The position numbers were made by a program, and so were the translations under genes. DNA of 64,000 nucleotides from Gigaspora margarita. Taxonomy: Eukaryota > Glomeromycota > Glomeromycetes > Diversisporales > Gigasporaceae. The stretch lies in assembly GCA_009809945.1 (NCBI GenBank), contig WTPW01000159.1:164176-228175 (forward strand), given 5' to 3'. The notes beneath the pieces were generated by a model. That model did no database searches, was not told the origin of the DNA, and saw nothing but the letters and a program-made list of their open reading frames with translations. The number at the start of each line of letters is the position of its first letter. Position 1 is the stretch's first letter. This document shows, in pieces, positions 29,338 to 39,770 of the stretch.

Positions 29338-29837
29338 TTATTTATTTTTTTTTGGTTTTTTTTTATTTTTTTTTTTGCTTTTTTTTTTTTTTTTATTTTT
29401 GTTTTTTTTATTTTATTTTTAATTTTTTTTATTTATGTTTTTTTTATTCTTTTATTTTAAATTTATTTTTTATTTATTTATTTATTAATTTTTTTCAATT
29501 TTTTAATTTTTTTTATTTAATTTATTTTTATAAACAGTTTTTTTTTTAATTCATTATATTCAAATTTTTTTAATTTAATTTATTTTTTTAATAATATTTT
29601 AAATGATCTTTTTTTTAATTCAAATTTTATTTTAATTTAATTTATTTTTTAATTATAATTTTAATTAATTATTTTTTATTTAATATTTATTTATTTATTT
29701 TTTTATAATAATTTTTTCTTTTTGATTTATTTAAATATGTATTTGTTTTATTTTTTATTTTATTTATTTATTTTTTATAATAATTTATTATTTTCTATTT
29801 ATTTAAATATATATTAATATTTATTTTAATTTTTTTT
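29338..29837. repeat. T-rich low-complexity tract, (TTTA)n-like
   Basis: Almost only T and A, with TTTATTTATTTTTT runs. The last lattice blocks (29369 to 29445) sit in its left part, and beyond 29446 the same composition continues without lattice. Composition mirrors the A-rich tract at 55738-56290 on the opposite strand. Reading frames here are Phe/Leu/Ile homopolymers, not genes. Confidence 0.85.
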
Positions 29838-30221
29838 AGGTCGCAATATTGGTTAGCATGAGAAAAAGGTATATATGTGCATATACGTATATACGTATGT
29901 AAATCTGCAGTTAGGAAATAATGGTGTTGATTATGATATTGTAACTAAAAAAAAATAAGTTTCCAGTAATGCTTGTTATTTTCCTGGTATACTATAAGTT
30001 ACTAGAAACCTGTTTATTCACAAATAGAGTAGCGATATTAGATTGTATGATTACTGGTATATGTATAGATTTGAGATATAGCTTACTTTCAGAATAAAAA
30101 AAATTACTATTGTTTTCAGCTTGAAAACATAAGGTAGCATATTTTTGGGTATTAGAGGTTTTTAGGTTTTTTGCTCAAAACCAAGGGTAGCTTATTTTCA
30201 AAGTAGCTTATTTTCAGGAAT
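29838..30221. other. Non-coding; end of a repeat seen elsewhere
   Basis: No coding frame. 30150-30225 contains TTTTTTGCTCAAAACCAAGG and GTAGCTTATTTTCAGGAATC, which match the right end of the palindromic element near 54850-54905. A fragment of that family therefore abuts the Helitron relic. Confidence 0.55.
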
Positions 30222-30860
30222 CTACAGTACATCTATTAATAATGCTAGATTTTGAGATAATGTTACAACATGCCCTCTGAGTTTATGATGCATATGTTTT
30301 CTATTTGTTAGCTGTATAAGATTCATAAATTGGTATCCAGAAGAAATCAAAAGTTGTTCTGGGATTGTTAGGCCTTGATGACATAGTGTAGTGGGTCCAA
30401 TCCACATGTTATTAGCCAATGATAATGGTGGATTTTATGTTTTTGTAAATATCCAAGGCAAAAATTGCAAATTCGTAAGTTAAAGGGGTTATCAGAAATG
30501 TCTTGAAATTCAGGTAAATATACAAATCCAGAATGATCAAGAAGAACATTCAGCCCACTAGCATTAATATAAGGATGTTTATAATCAAAATTAATTTCAA
30601 ATAATGGATCAGTAAGTTCTATTGGAGCTTTAATTAGAGAAAGATCAATTTTTTGTACAGAAATTTCTTTATAATGTTTATAACTATAAAGCCCTGAGCA
30701 AATAGCACATGGTAATTCTCTTAAGTTATTAAGTTCTATATTATCTCTAATGCATGTTTAGCTATTTCTTCTTTTATAGGTTGAGGCCATGTAGCATATT
30801 TTTGATGTATTTTTTCAAAATCTTCATCTATCTCCATAATACACAAAGGGATGCCTAGGT
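30222..30860 (-). pseudogene. Helitron-type helicase relic (DUF6570-like segment)
   Basis: Read on the minus strand, three frames join into one recognisable segment. First comes YATWPQPIKEEIAKHAL (about 30830-30760), then LRELPCAICSGLYSYKHY, then ICNFCLGYLQKHK with a CxxC pair. It ends in LANNMWIGPTTL, LTIPEQLLIS and LRGHVVTLSQN (about 30420-30225). The order CxxC, ANNxWIG, LxxxEQLLI, RGHVV is, from knowledge of the family, the DUF6570 region found N-terminal to the helicase-like part of many Helitron Rep/helicase proteins in fungi. At least two frameshifts (near 30755 and 30421) separate the frames. No Rep HUH motif or helicase domain follows, so this is a decayed fragment. The family call rests on motif memory, not a search. 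Confidence 0.6.
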
Positions 30861-33313
30861 TTTTTGCTTGATTATCCCTTGCAAGTCAAGCCTGAATTCT
30901 TTTTTTTTTCAAGCAGTAGTTCGTGATTCTCGAAACTGAGAATTTTTATATCAAGATGCCATTTGTTCACGATTCTTTCTCTTTCTAACTTCACTGCTAG
31001 TTTCTATAATGACCATGATAAGGTTTAAACTGAAACATGTATGTTTAAATAAAATTAAAAGTTTGTGATAGTAAAGTCTTAATTAGATTGATCAAAAATT
31101 TTATTCCGGTAGGACAATGCTTTTCTTATACATCTAATGCGGCCTTTTTATATATTTCATAACACAAATTCACGGTACAAAAATTACTCTGGATAATAAT
31201 TACAGGTTTTTCTCTTTCTCTTACTCGATATGGTATGCAATGCCAATGACCAACTCTAGTTTAATTAATAACTCATCAATATTTGGCTTACCTATTTTTA
31301 TCAATATAGTATTGATAAGTCAAACAGGTTTTTAGAGCGTTTTAATAAGTTGGCAAAGATCATATTTGGTCACGTTATAATAATAAAGTTATAATAATAA
31401 AGTTAAGTATTATGTCAAAATTTCCAAATTAATATCGGCCGAATATCGTTGTTAATATCAAAACATGAGCATAATTGGAATAGATAGTAGAATCGACCAA
31501 TACTTTAACAGTTAACGCGAAATTTATGTTTATTACTGGTATTTATTTGAGTTGAAAGTGAAATAGCTAATTTTTTTTTATTTTATCCTTTATATATTAT
31601 GTATTTGACTTTCGATTGAATACATCAATTACATAATTAATTTACTTATACTATACTCTTTAACTCTGATTATACATTTTTATGCACCATAATCGTATCA
31701 TTGATCGAACACATCAAAACACGTAATAACGAAACATTCGAACCTGATACATAATACAAAGCGATAAGTATTATTCTCATTATTTATACATATATATTTT
31801 TTATTTTTTTTTCGAAGCGTCGCTAACTGTTCTCTTCGACTTAGGTATTATTCAATTGTCACACAGTGTGCAACATATAATGAGCACAATTTCCATATAG
31901 GGATGAGAATTGATGATCTGATAATCAATTTGATTCAAGTTGACAGCAAGGTCAACAGATCGAAAAGGGAGCTAAGCAGGAAGGCCTCGGCGTAGCGACA
32001 ATCACAGTGAAACCAGGATGACGGCAGGGAAAAACCGGTTAAGCCTATAGTTTATACCCAGCCATATTATAGCGGCTAAATTTATTTTAATTTTAAGACC
32101 GTTTCTTAATTTTTACACGAAGAAATCGTGCCATATATGGGAGCGAAGCCACTCATACCTGAAACGGTTGCTAAGTTTGCGGCATAGATATGCGATTAAC
32201 TAACTTTGACACGGTAAGTATCTTTTATAGTATTGTTCGGGATGATACACAGAGTCACAAGGACGAATAACCCAATCAGATGGCCAGATTTGTACAGAAC
32301 ACTTCACACGCCGCATAACCATGCACTACGTTCCTGATACTACGGGCGGAGTGTTTATAATAATAATAACATTATACGAAAAGACAATTAGGGAAAATTA
32401 TATAATAGAAATGATAATCGGTAATAAGGAAGATGATAAAACAAATTCAAAATATGTAAATATAAATACAGTGTCAAGGCGCAAAAAAGTTGAAAAGTTA
32501 ACACCACCTTCGTGTCTTGACAATCAAAATTCCTCGAAAAATTTTAGTATTATTGTCCGGAGCAAAGCAGAGAACTTTCTGTTTTGCTGCACGTCCACTG
32601 CTCTAATTTGTTAATTGTTGATCCAGACTTGCAACAGTTTTCAAAACTGTTCCTGTAGATGTCCTGTTAAGCCTTTATACTGTTCAAACGATATATTTTA
32701 TTATTTTAACATGCGTTGACGTTATTTGATCATTTAAAAAAATTTTGATGAAATATGTTTCGCTCAATCGAAAGTAGGATTTCTATGCGTCATACCGATC
32801 ACTGAATAATATGATAAATCATTGACGCAAAAATCCTGTAATTGAATTTTATTTTCCTTGTAAAACAGATCTCTAATTACACCCTCTATAAATGCATTCG
32901 CTATACAAATTCTCCCTAATAGACACTTTGAAATAGTCCTAAGCATGTAGAATATAGAAACAGAGAAAATGCATGCACTCCCTAAATGAACATTTTAAAA
33001 AATTTGTCGTGGGAGGTATGATTATGGAGATTTAACTTTAATATTTTTGTGAATAGACATTATGGAAAAGAGTTCATATTATTAATGTGGTAATAAATTT
33101 TAATTCGTAATTACATACGATCTAGCAAAGTGTGCCACAATGCATTAGTGAATAATGATAAATTTACATTCTTATACATAAATTCAATTTTAGAATAATA
33201 ATACAGATAATACATAAATTCAATTTTAGAATAATAATACAGATAATATTACAAATATGTTGATTATAAAAATATATAAGGAAAAATACCTCGTTAAGAT
33301 TATGTAATTTACA
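30861..33313. other. Intergenic, no convincing gene
   Basis: Mixed unique sequence. A short frame at 32321-32614 (+, 97 codons) and one at 32764-32946 (-, 60 codons) have no recognisable motif, and I do not call them genes. 31930-32230 is noticeably more GC-rich than its surroundings and contains GGGAGCTAAGCAGGAAGGCC, which recalls a 5S rRNA internal control region but does not extend to a 5S gene. 33154-33250 holds a short direct duplication (ACATAAATTCAATTTTAGAA twice). Confidence 0.5.
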
Positions 33314-34626
33314 CTATACTAAAACAGCATTATCATCTTGCTGCCGTATTTGTATTTGATGTTGTCTAATCGCATTTTCTTTCTTTGTTATGTGTTTGGA
33401 AGTTTCTAAATTATCTATGCTTGATGATGGACTTCCACCCGCTTCCTCATTGTCATATACAGCAAATATATACAATCCACGCATCATATTTCGGAAGCAG
33501 ATGATGGAATAAATTACAGTAATTAATACAAGGACAAAAATTGTAATTAAAAAAAATGATAGGAATCCTCGAGTATGTTCATACGGATCTAATTAAAAAA
33601 AAAAAAAAAAAAATTTAACTGGTGAGAATAGACCTTTCATGAAATTGATTTGATGAAAGAAAAAATAAATAAATAAATACCAAATCCAGGTTTTCTAGGA
33701 AGGTTAACCGTTATTAATCGAAAAGTCCAATAAATCAACGATACAGAAGAAAGATTGATCACCGATAACAAAAGATATTTCATTTCCCTAACGACAGAGA
33801 ACCAAGCCATTAACAGTATGACAGTACCAGAAACACAGACGAGAGTAATCTCTGTTACAGAAGCATAATAACCAAGTTTTTGAGAGGGTATGAGTTGTAG
33901 GACGTACGATCCAATAAAGAAAATGTCAATTTTAATCAAAGCGTGTAAAATCGTAAGATTTGTTAACGCTTTGCGGACTTGAGGATCAGCGGAATAAATT
34001 TTATAAATTTTCCAACCAAACTCTTTGGTGAGCAAGTAAGATATGAAAGCTAAATATACAGAAAAGATGACTATTAAACCAATGATAGCGTTTTCGAGTG
34101 GTCTCATCCTCGCTTCATAATATTCTTTGGGTGCATCACTATCATCTTTAGAGAAAATGGGTTCAGTCGGTGCATATGTTGCATCTATAGTGCCTGTATC
34201 TTCGAGCATAATGTGTTGAAACAGTTGTATTGCTGCATATGCTAATGAAAGAATGTTGAGGGCTACTATTTGGATAGAGTTACGGCGCCAGAGAGCATCA
34301 GTTACTAAAAGTACTTGGAAGAATAATGAAGTAATGAATCTTGAAATTGCAAATAAGAAAAAATTAGTATTGTTTTTTTTAACTAAAAAAAAAAAAAATA
34401 ACAATGAATTTACTTACACTGCATGATTAATTAAATCAGTCTGAAATAATCCTTCACCAATTGGACTCAACTTATATTGGCTGAGATATTTGACATGGAA
34501 ATAAATAACGAAACCTTCTAAGATGGTTATTATTATCGTTTGCAAAATGATAGAAATAAGCGCGATTTTGCCTAAGACAGATAGATTCCACGTATCTTTA
34601 TTTGAATTTGTTTGTTTATTAGACAT
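33314..34626 (-). CDS. Three-exon multi-pass membrane protein, probably UPF0658 Golgi family
   Basis: Exons on the minus strand are 34626-34418, 34339-33681 and 33588-33314; introns are 78 and 92 bp. Donors are GTAAGT and GTATTT; acceptors are CAAG and TTAG. Spliced length is 1143 nt, giving 380 residues ending in DDNAVLV. The start is the ATG at 34626 (MSNKQTNSNKD). About eight hydrophobic segments follow: residues near 18-45, 70-86, 92-116, 150-170, 190-215, 225-245, 255-280 and 298-322. A charged loop (YEARMRPLENA) precedes segment four. The tail from about residue 340 is polar, Ser- and Gln-rich and probably cytosolic. Overall layout and the N-terminal ILEGFVIYFHVKYL region recall the fungal UPF0658 Golgi membrane family, whose molecular function is not established. 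Splice junctions keep the frame at both introns, strong evidence that the gene is real and intact, unlike everything around it. The family assignment is from memory; another fungal multi-pass family is possible. Confidence 0.8.
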
Positions 34627-35421
34627 TATTTATATGCTAATGATGGGAAATAAACTTTGATGTTATCGCTTAAATGTGCTTTAAGAAATTCTCAGCTAAA
34701 TTTTGTGGTATTTATTTATTTATTTTTTTTTTTTATCAATCTTGACATGCAAATATTGGGCTAATGGTATTCTTTTTTTTTTTTGGCGTAGCTAAATATA
34801 TACCTGGTTAAGGAAATGTATAATGGAGTGAAAAGTTATAAATTTAGTAAGTACAGAAGATCATGTGTAACCGTCGCAATTATAAACAGGAACAAAAACC
34901 GGTTGATATTCAATATTTAAGCTTGATATACAAAAAAAGACATTGAATTCTATATTAATTATTGTATGTTTATATTTGTTAGGACTTCCCCTTTTATATT
35001 AGGAGTCAAAGTACATTTGTGTTTATGTACAAAGTATACTTTTAATAGGAACTTCATTGACAAGAATTTTGTGACCACATTAGATTGGATGATCATCACT
35101 ATATTTACTGTTAGCCAATCAATCATTTTATTTTTAGCCAATCATAAAAAAAATCAATGACAATGTGTGTGACATAAATTTTTAACTTTAAGCATTTATC
35201 AGCAACTGTTTACTAATATTTATCCCACAGAATTAAAGTTTACAGGGCTTAAATTGTTTTCTAGAATTGCATATGTTCTAACTAGTTAAAAATCTATAAG
35301 AGAAATATTAGTTAGGTCTAAAAGAAGTCGTGCATTTAGGGAGGCTTCGTAAATATATATTTATATATTAAATCTATAAAAAAATATTGTTAGTACTGGT
35401 ATTAAATTAAAATAATGCATA
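34627..35421. other. Upstream/intergenic region of the membrane-protein gene
   Basis: Contains the presumed promoter side of the minus-strand gene. T-rich tracts lie at 34718-34735 and 34772-34784; no TATA or motif is distinctive. Overlapping short frames on both strands at 34959-35160 are mutual shadows without recognisable features. GTGCATTTAGGGAGG at 35330 recurs as GTGCATTTAGGGAAG at 18653, a repeat fragment. Confidence 0.5.
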
Positions 35422-35423
35422 TA

Positions 35424-35862
35424 CAGTCAACACTCTCTAAGTGTAACCCCTCTAAGTGCAACTTCTCTCTAAATGCAGCTTTAACTTCGGCCAAAATATA
35501 TGTTCGGTTAGTGATTTAAGCCGGCTAAGGTAGCCACAGCTAAGCCGGCTTAGCCGGCTAAGCCAGCCGATGTAATGTGATCAGCTGGCTAATGCGGTTA
35601 AAAGCTAACTATTGTAAGAATTCGATAAATTCTAAAAAGGAAAATAAATACGACCAAAAATAACCCGAATACAGACCAATAGTTAGCCGCTTAGCCGATG
35701 ATTTAGTCGGCTGGCTAAGCCAGCCGACTAAAACCATGTGGCTTAAATCTCTATGTTCGGTATACGTTTTATCTCTCTAAATGCAATGTTCTTTAATTGT
35801 TTTCTAAATACATGTTGCTAAAAGTCTGGTCGCAATGAATTACACTTAGTGAGAGTTGACTG
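35424..35862. mobile_element. Tc1/mariner-like MITE with TA duplication
   Basis: Termini CAGTCAACACTCTCTAAGTG and the inverse of CACTTAGTGAGAGTTGACTG are inverted repeats. They are flanked by TA on both sides (35422-35423 and 35863-35864). The body has no coding frame. Without the nested element (35509-35753 plus one 8-bp duplication) it is about 186 bp. Terminal CAGTCAAC with a TA target fits Tc1/mariner-pogo-type non-autonomous elements. Confidence 0.85.
35509..35753. mobile_element. hAT-like MITE nested in the TA-flanked MITE
   Basis: A direct 8-bp duplication TGTTCGGT occurs at 35501-35508 and 35754-35761. Element ends are TAGTGATTTAAGCC and the inverse of GGCTTAAATCTCTA, i.e. inverted repeats beginning TAG. 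The interior is built of GGCTAAGCCGGCT-type palindromic modules. An 8-bp duplication with TAG-starting ends is the hAT hallmark. No transposase, so non-autonomous. Confidence 0.88.
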
Positions 35863-35864
35863 TA

Positions 35865-36899
35865 TACTACTAAATTTTACAAGGAATTTTTTTTATTAAG
35901 ACACAAAAGGTGATTTCATAAGTAACATTACAGATTACTAACGATTTTTAAAAAGTTTCAAAATTTTATGTTACACCGAGTTTAGGTCACAAAGTTTGCC
36001 AGAGCTAGTTTAATTTTGGCCAGTTTTTCAAGATTTTGACCCTGTCAGGATTTTTATAGTCGGGATTTTGTTTTAAACCCATTCCACCTTATCTTGAAAG
36101 TACGTATCTTTTCTTTGTACGTAACTTTTCATTTTTTTTTTTTTTTGGTAAATTTTGCCTTTCGTATCATTTCTTATTTTTTAACCCTATAATCCAAAAA
36201 TGCACATATAACTTTATTTTACTGTATTTCATTATATTTTACCTCATCGTTATACGCCATTATTTATCAATTGATTTGCTTATCATTGTAATATGATGGT
36301 TGCACAACGCAGTTGCATTAGTAACCCTTACAGGTAATTGGATATCATGATGTTTTTATGTTGTCTTACGCTATTTTTGTTTATAATTTTGGCTTGTTTA
36401 TTCTTGACAATTAATTTTATTGTGTTTTTGTATGTAAATCTTTTATTTATTTATTTGACCGCATTTTTTTTTGTGCGCAAAAATTCTTACTTGTTTCAAT
36501 ATCCTAAATAAAGCTACTCATTAACATTTATATATATTATTTTTTTATAAATTTATAAAATAAGTAGCTGTGCGACGCTATCATGCTAAACCAGGAACGG
36601 ATGTGCATAATTAATTTGTTACAACTAGAACAATATTATGTAAATAGCATCGATGATTGGTTTAATAATTTAATAGCAAGTTTTATGATTTAAGTAGTGA
36701 TACTGAATTGAATTGATAATTTTCATGTTTATAAGTTAAATTGAATAAAATTAAATAAGAAGTGTTACCTAATCTAAATGCTTGTATGACATGAAATTAG
36801 TTATTCGGCTGAAGTTAAGTGTTCGTAATATACATAATATATTGTACATGATATAATGTTAAAAAAAGTATCTGAATTGGAGAAAAGTTAGAGACGGTT

Positions 36900-36962
<63 letters not shown>

Positions 36963-37291
36963 TACTTATCATTTATCACTTAGTATTGAATTCAGATATT
37001 TCGTGCTCACACGTTTGGATTACAATTCGTCATGAATATTTAGCAGGGATAAACAAGTAAATCAAAGGTTATCGATGATGTAGTATCGATTGTGATACAT
37101 GAAAAATGTGTATATTTTAGAGTTAGATAATGTGTGAGTAGATTAGTAATGACACAATTAATTTAATGTAATATGTATGTGGGGAAAAAATAGGTACCGG
37201 TAAATCCTTTTGCTCTCGGCTTTAATAATAGACTGTATAGTCAAATAAAACTTTCGCGATGTGAATTCGCTTTGTTAACTTACTGTAATCT
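35865..37291. other. Intergenic, with a 57-bp poly-A
   Basis: No gene seen. 36902-36958 is an uninterrupted run of 57 A, possibly a retroposon tail or a slippage tract. 37190-37290 contains a sequence (TTTAATAATAGACTGTATAG) also present, overwritten, at 1783-1860, so it is a repeat copy. Confidence 0.6.
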
Positions 37292-37440
37292 AGAGTTGGG
37301 CAACGAAACGAAACATATCCGAAACTAGTTTCGCTTTCAATATAATCCGAAACTAGTTTTGGATTTTAAAAAAAAATCCGAAACCCCCCGAAACCCGAAA
37401 CTCCAAACTATAATCTGAAACCCCTCGAAACTACATTTTA
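37292..37440. repeat. CGAAAC-rich low-complexity element
   Basis: Multiple spaced CCGAAAC/CGAAAC units in a 150-bp stretch starting AGAGTTGGGCAACGAAACG. C/G-containing units stand out against the AT background. Probably part of a non-autonomous element; ends not resolved. Confidence 0.5.
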
Positions 37441-37870
37441 AAATTTTGAAAATTTATAATATATAATTTATATATAATTTATAATATATTGATTTATTAT
37501 TTAATAAATAATATAAATAATAAAATTTTAATAAATAAATATTAATAGTTAAGTTATATGCAACGCATGTGATAATGTCACCTGTAGATCATCTCCGTAT
37601 CGTTAAAGTTTTTGTTTTTGTTAATTTAGGGTTAGGGTGAGCACCTAGGCTAGTGTGTGACCTAGGTTAGGGTCGCTCAAGGGAACTTTTTGTTAGAGCA
37701 CGAAAGGTGGTTTTCTATGCGGATTTTGAATAATAAGCGATTTTTGACAAAACGAACGTTTGTTTTGAATTTTCTATCGAGTTACGTTACACGAGATCCT
37801 GAAATCTGATTGTTTTTGTCACTTACATGACAAATAACTTAGCTCTAAATAAATATATAATAAGAAATAA

Positions 37871-39770
37871 TTAAGAGTAAATCTATGGACCATCCCCATA
37901 GGTTTTGTTAAATGCCATCCCCTCTAAAATAAAAAATTTTAAAATTTTAAGCGAAGATGTCTTGACAATTATTTAACTAAATTCAATGAACTTTTTTTTA
38001 TTTGAATTCTATGCATTAATAGAATTCAAATAAAAAAAGTTTCATTGAATTTAGTCAGATGGTTGTCAAGATATCTTCGCTCAAAATTTTAAAATTTTTT
38101 ATTTTGATTGGGAGGATGGCATTTAACAAGATCTATGTGGATGGTCCATTAGATTTGCTCAACTTTGAGCAAAGATATCTTGACGACCAACTGACTAAAT
38201 TCGATGAATTTTTTTTTATTTTAATTTTATAAAGGCATAGAATTTAAATAAAAAAAAGTTCATCGAATTTGATCAGGTGGTTGACAAGATCTCTTTGCTC
38301 AAAGTTTTAAAAAATCTTGGCGCAGCTTTTATTTTGATAGACGTTTTGATTTTTCTCTAATTTTGAGCGAAGATATCTTCAACCATCTGACAAAATTCAA
38401 TGAACTTTTTTTTTATTTGAATTCTATGAATCATAGAATTAAAATAAAAAAAATCCATCGAATTTAGTCAGTTGGTCATCAAGATATCTTTGCTCAAAGT
38501 TGAGCAAATCTATGGACCATCCACCTAGGTCTTGTTAAATGCCATCCTCCCAATCAAAATAAAAAATTTTAAAATTTTGAGCATAGATATCTTGACAACC
38601 ATCTGATAAATTCAATGAACTTTTTTTTATTTAAATTCTATGAATTCATAGAATTCAAATAAAAAAAGTTCATTGAATTTAATCAGATGGTTGTCAAGAT
38701 ATCTTCACACAAAGTTAGAGAAAAATCAAAACGTCAATCAAAATAAAAGCTGCGCCAAGATTTTTTTTAAAACTTTGAACAAAGATATCTTGACAACCAT
38801 CTGACCAAATTCGATGAATTTTTTTTTATTTGAATTCTATGCCTTTATAGAATTAAAATAAAAAAAAATCATCGGATTTAGTCAGATGGTTGTCAAGATA
38901 TCTTTGCTCAAAGTTTTAAAAACAACTTTGGCACAGCTTTTATTTTGATAAATGGTTTGATTTTTTATCTAACTTTGAGTGAAGATAGCTTGACAACCAT
39001 CTGACTAAATTCAATGAACTTTTTTTTTATTTGAATTTTATGAATTCATAAATTCAAATAAAAAAAGTTCATTGAATTTAGTCAGATGGTTGTCAAGATA
39101 TTTTTACTCAAAGTTAGAGAAAAGTCAAAACATCTATCAAAATAAAAGCTGTGCCAAAGCTGTTTTTAAAACTTTGAGCAAAGATATCTTGACAACCATC
39201 TGACTAAATTCAATGAATTTTTATTTATTTAATTCTATAAAGGCATAGAATTCAAATAAAAAATGTTCATCAAATTTGATCAGATAGTTGTCAAGATATC
39301 TTTGCTCAAAGTTTTAAAAAAATCTTGGCGCAGCTTTTATTTTGATGATGTTTTGATGTTTCTCTAATTTGTGTAAAGATATCTTGACAACTATCTGACT
39401 AAATTCAATGAAATTATTGTCTGAAGGACATTACAGACGGAGCCATAGTGATCCTGATGTCTGTGTGTTAACAAATTCTGAATCCTGATTGGCTAGATCA
39501 GTTGTAACATAAAAAAATAATCAAAACAATAAAACTGATCCTTATTGGCTAGATCAGATGTGGCATTTTATATTTGTCCTTCGGACTTAAATGGTTCCCA
39601 TTTTCCTAGTTTTTATTTGAATTCTATGAATTCATAGAAGTCAAATAAAAAAAAGTTCATTGAATTTAGTTAGATAGTTGTCAAGATAGCTTCGCTCAAA
39701 ATTTTAAAATTTTATATTTTAGGGGGGATGGTATTTAACAAAACCTATGGGGATGGTCCATAGATTTACT
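37871..39770. repeat. 1.9-kb composite of inverted repeats with matching ends
   Basis: Outer ends are GAGTAAATCTATGGACCATC and its inverse at 39750-39770. Inside are repeated near-perfect palindromes of about 120 bp, centred near 38013, 38227, 38426, 38647, 38848, 39046, 39241 and 39624. Each has arms GATATCTTGACAACCATCTG and AATTCAATGAACTTTTTTT around an AATTCTATGAATTC-like centre. Internal ends of the same type (38140-38157 and 38502-38520) suggest two or more fused copies. No coding frame. The same family fills 13850-15370 and 23060-24540. Confidence 0.8.
39409..39612. mobile_element. Small insertion with GTCYGAAGGACA ends
   Basis: Interrupts one palindrome of the composite between AATTCAATGAA and TTTTTATTTGAATTC. 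It contains GTCTGAAGGACAT near 39419 and its inverse TGTCCTTCGGAC near 39577-39588. TTGGCTAGATCAG occurs twice inside (39490 and 39547). A short nested non-autonomous element is likely; exact ends and duplication are unclear. Confidence 0.6.

Larger units (their letters stand above)
1..29445. other. 54-bp lattice of T8-N7-T8 overwrites superimposed on repeat DNA
   Basis: T8 blocks begin at 47+54k and 62+54k, with 8-15 as the second half of a cell cut by the left edge. Exact hits checked at 62-69, 155-162, 170-177, 533-540, 8633-8640, 8648-8655, 28991-29106, 29276-29283, 29315-29322 and 29438-29445. The next expected block (29477-29484) contains an A, so the lattice ends at 29445. About 16 of every 54 bases are replaced. 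Aligning this part with clean homologous copies elsewhere in the window shows 8-for-8 substitution with no gaps. Phase is held over 545 periods, which no old biological array would do given indels. Inference: the underlying DNA is ordinary repeat-rich sequence, and the overlay is a data-level artefact or deliberate. No gene can be called reliably here. Confidence 0.97.

Noticed and set aside
1..29445. Lattice as zeroed bytes in a 2-bit file, where T is coded as 00
   Set aside because: Attractive because T8 would be two bytes, but block starts (8, 47, 62, 101) fall in all residues modulo 4 and spacers of 7 and 31 are not multiples of 4, so byte alignment fails unless another step shifted it.
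1..29445. Lattice as a biological tandem array, CRISPR-like array or phased A-tract curvature
   Set aside because: Retained 7- and 31-base segments differ everywhere and belong to unrelated repeats. The period never drifts, and clean copies show substitution, not repeat units with spacers.
2025..29549. Many reading frames of 60-123 codons rich in Phe (plus strand) or Lys/Asn (minus strand)
   Set aside because: They are created by the T8 lattice blocks and low-complexity T tracts, which remove stops. Composition is FFF/KKK with no domain, and native bases are missing at about 30% of positions.
32321..32614. 97-codon plus-strand frame
   Set aside because: No recognisable motif, no supporting context and ordinary length for chance in this region.
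37630..37650. Telomere array (TTAGGGTTAGGG; also 16065, 16700, 40594)
   Set aside because: Only about two TTAGGG-like units each and interstitial; compatible with a fungal telomere motif but not a telomere or a clear relic.
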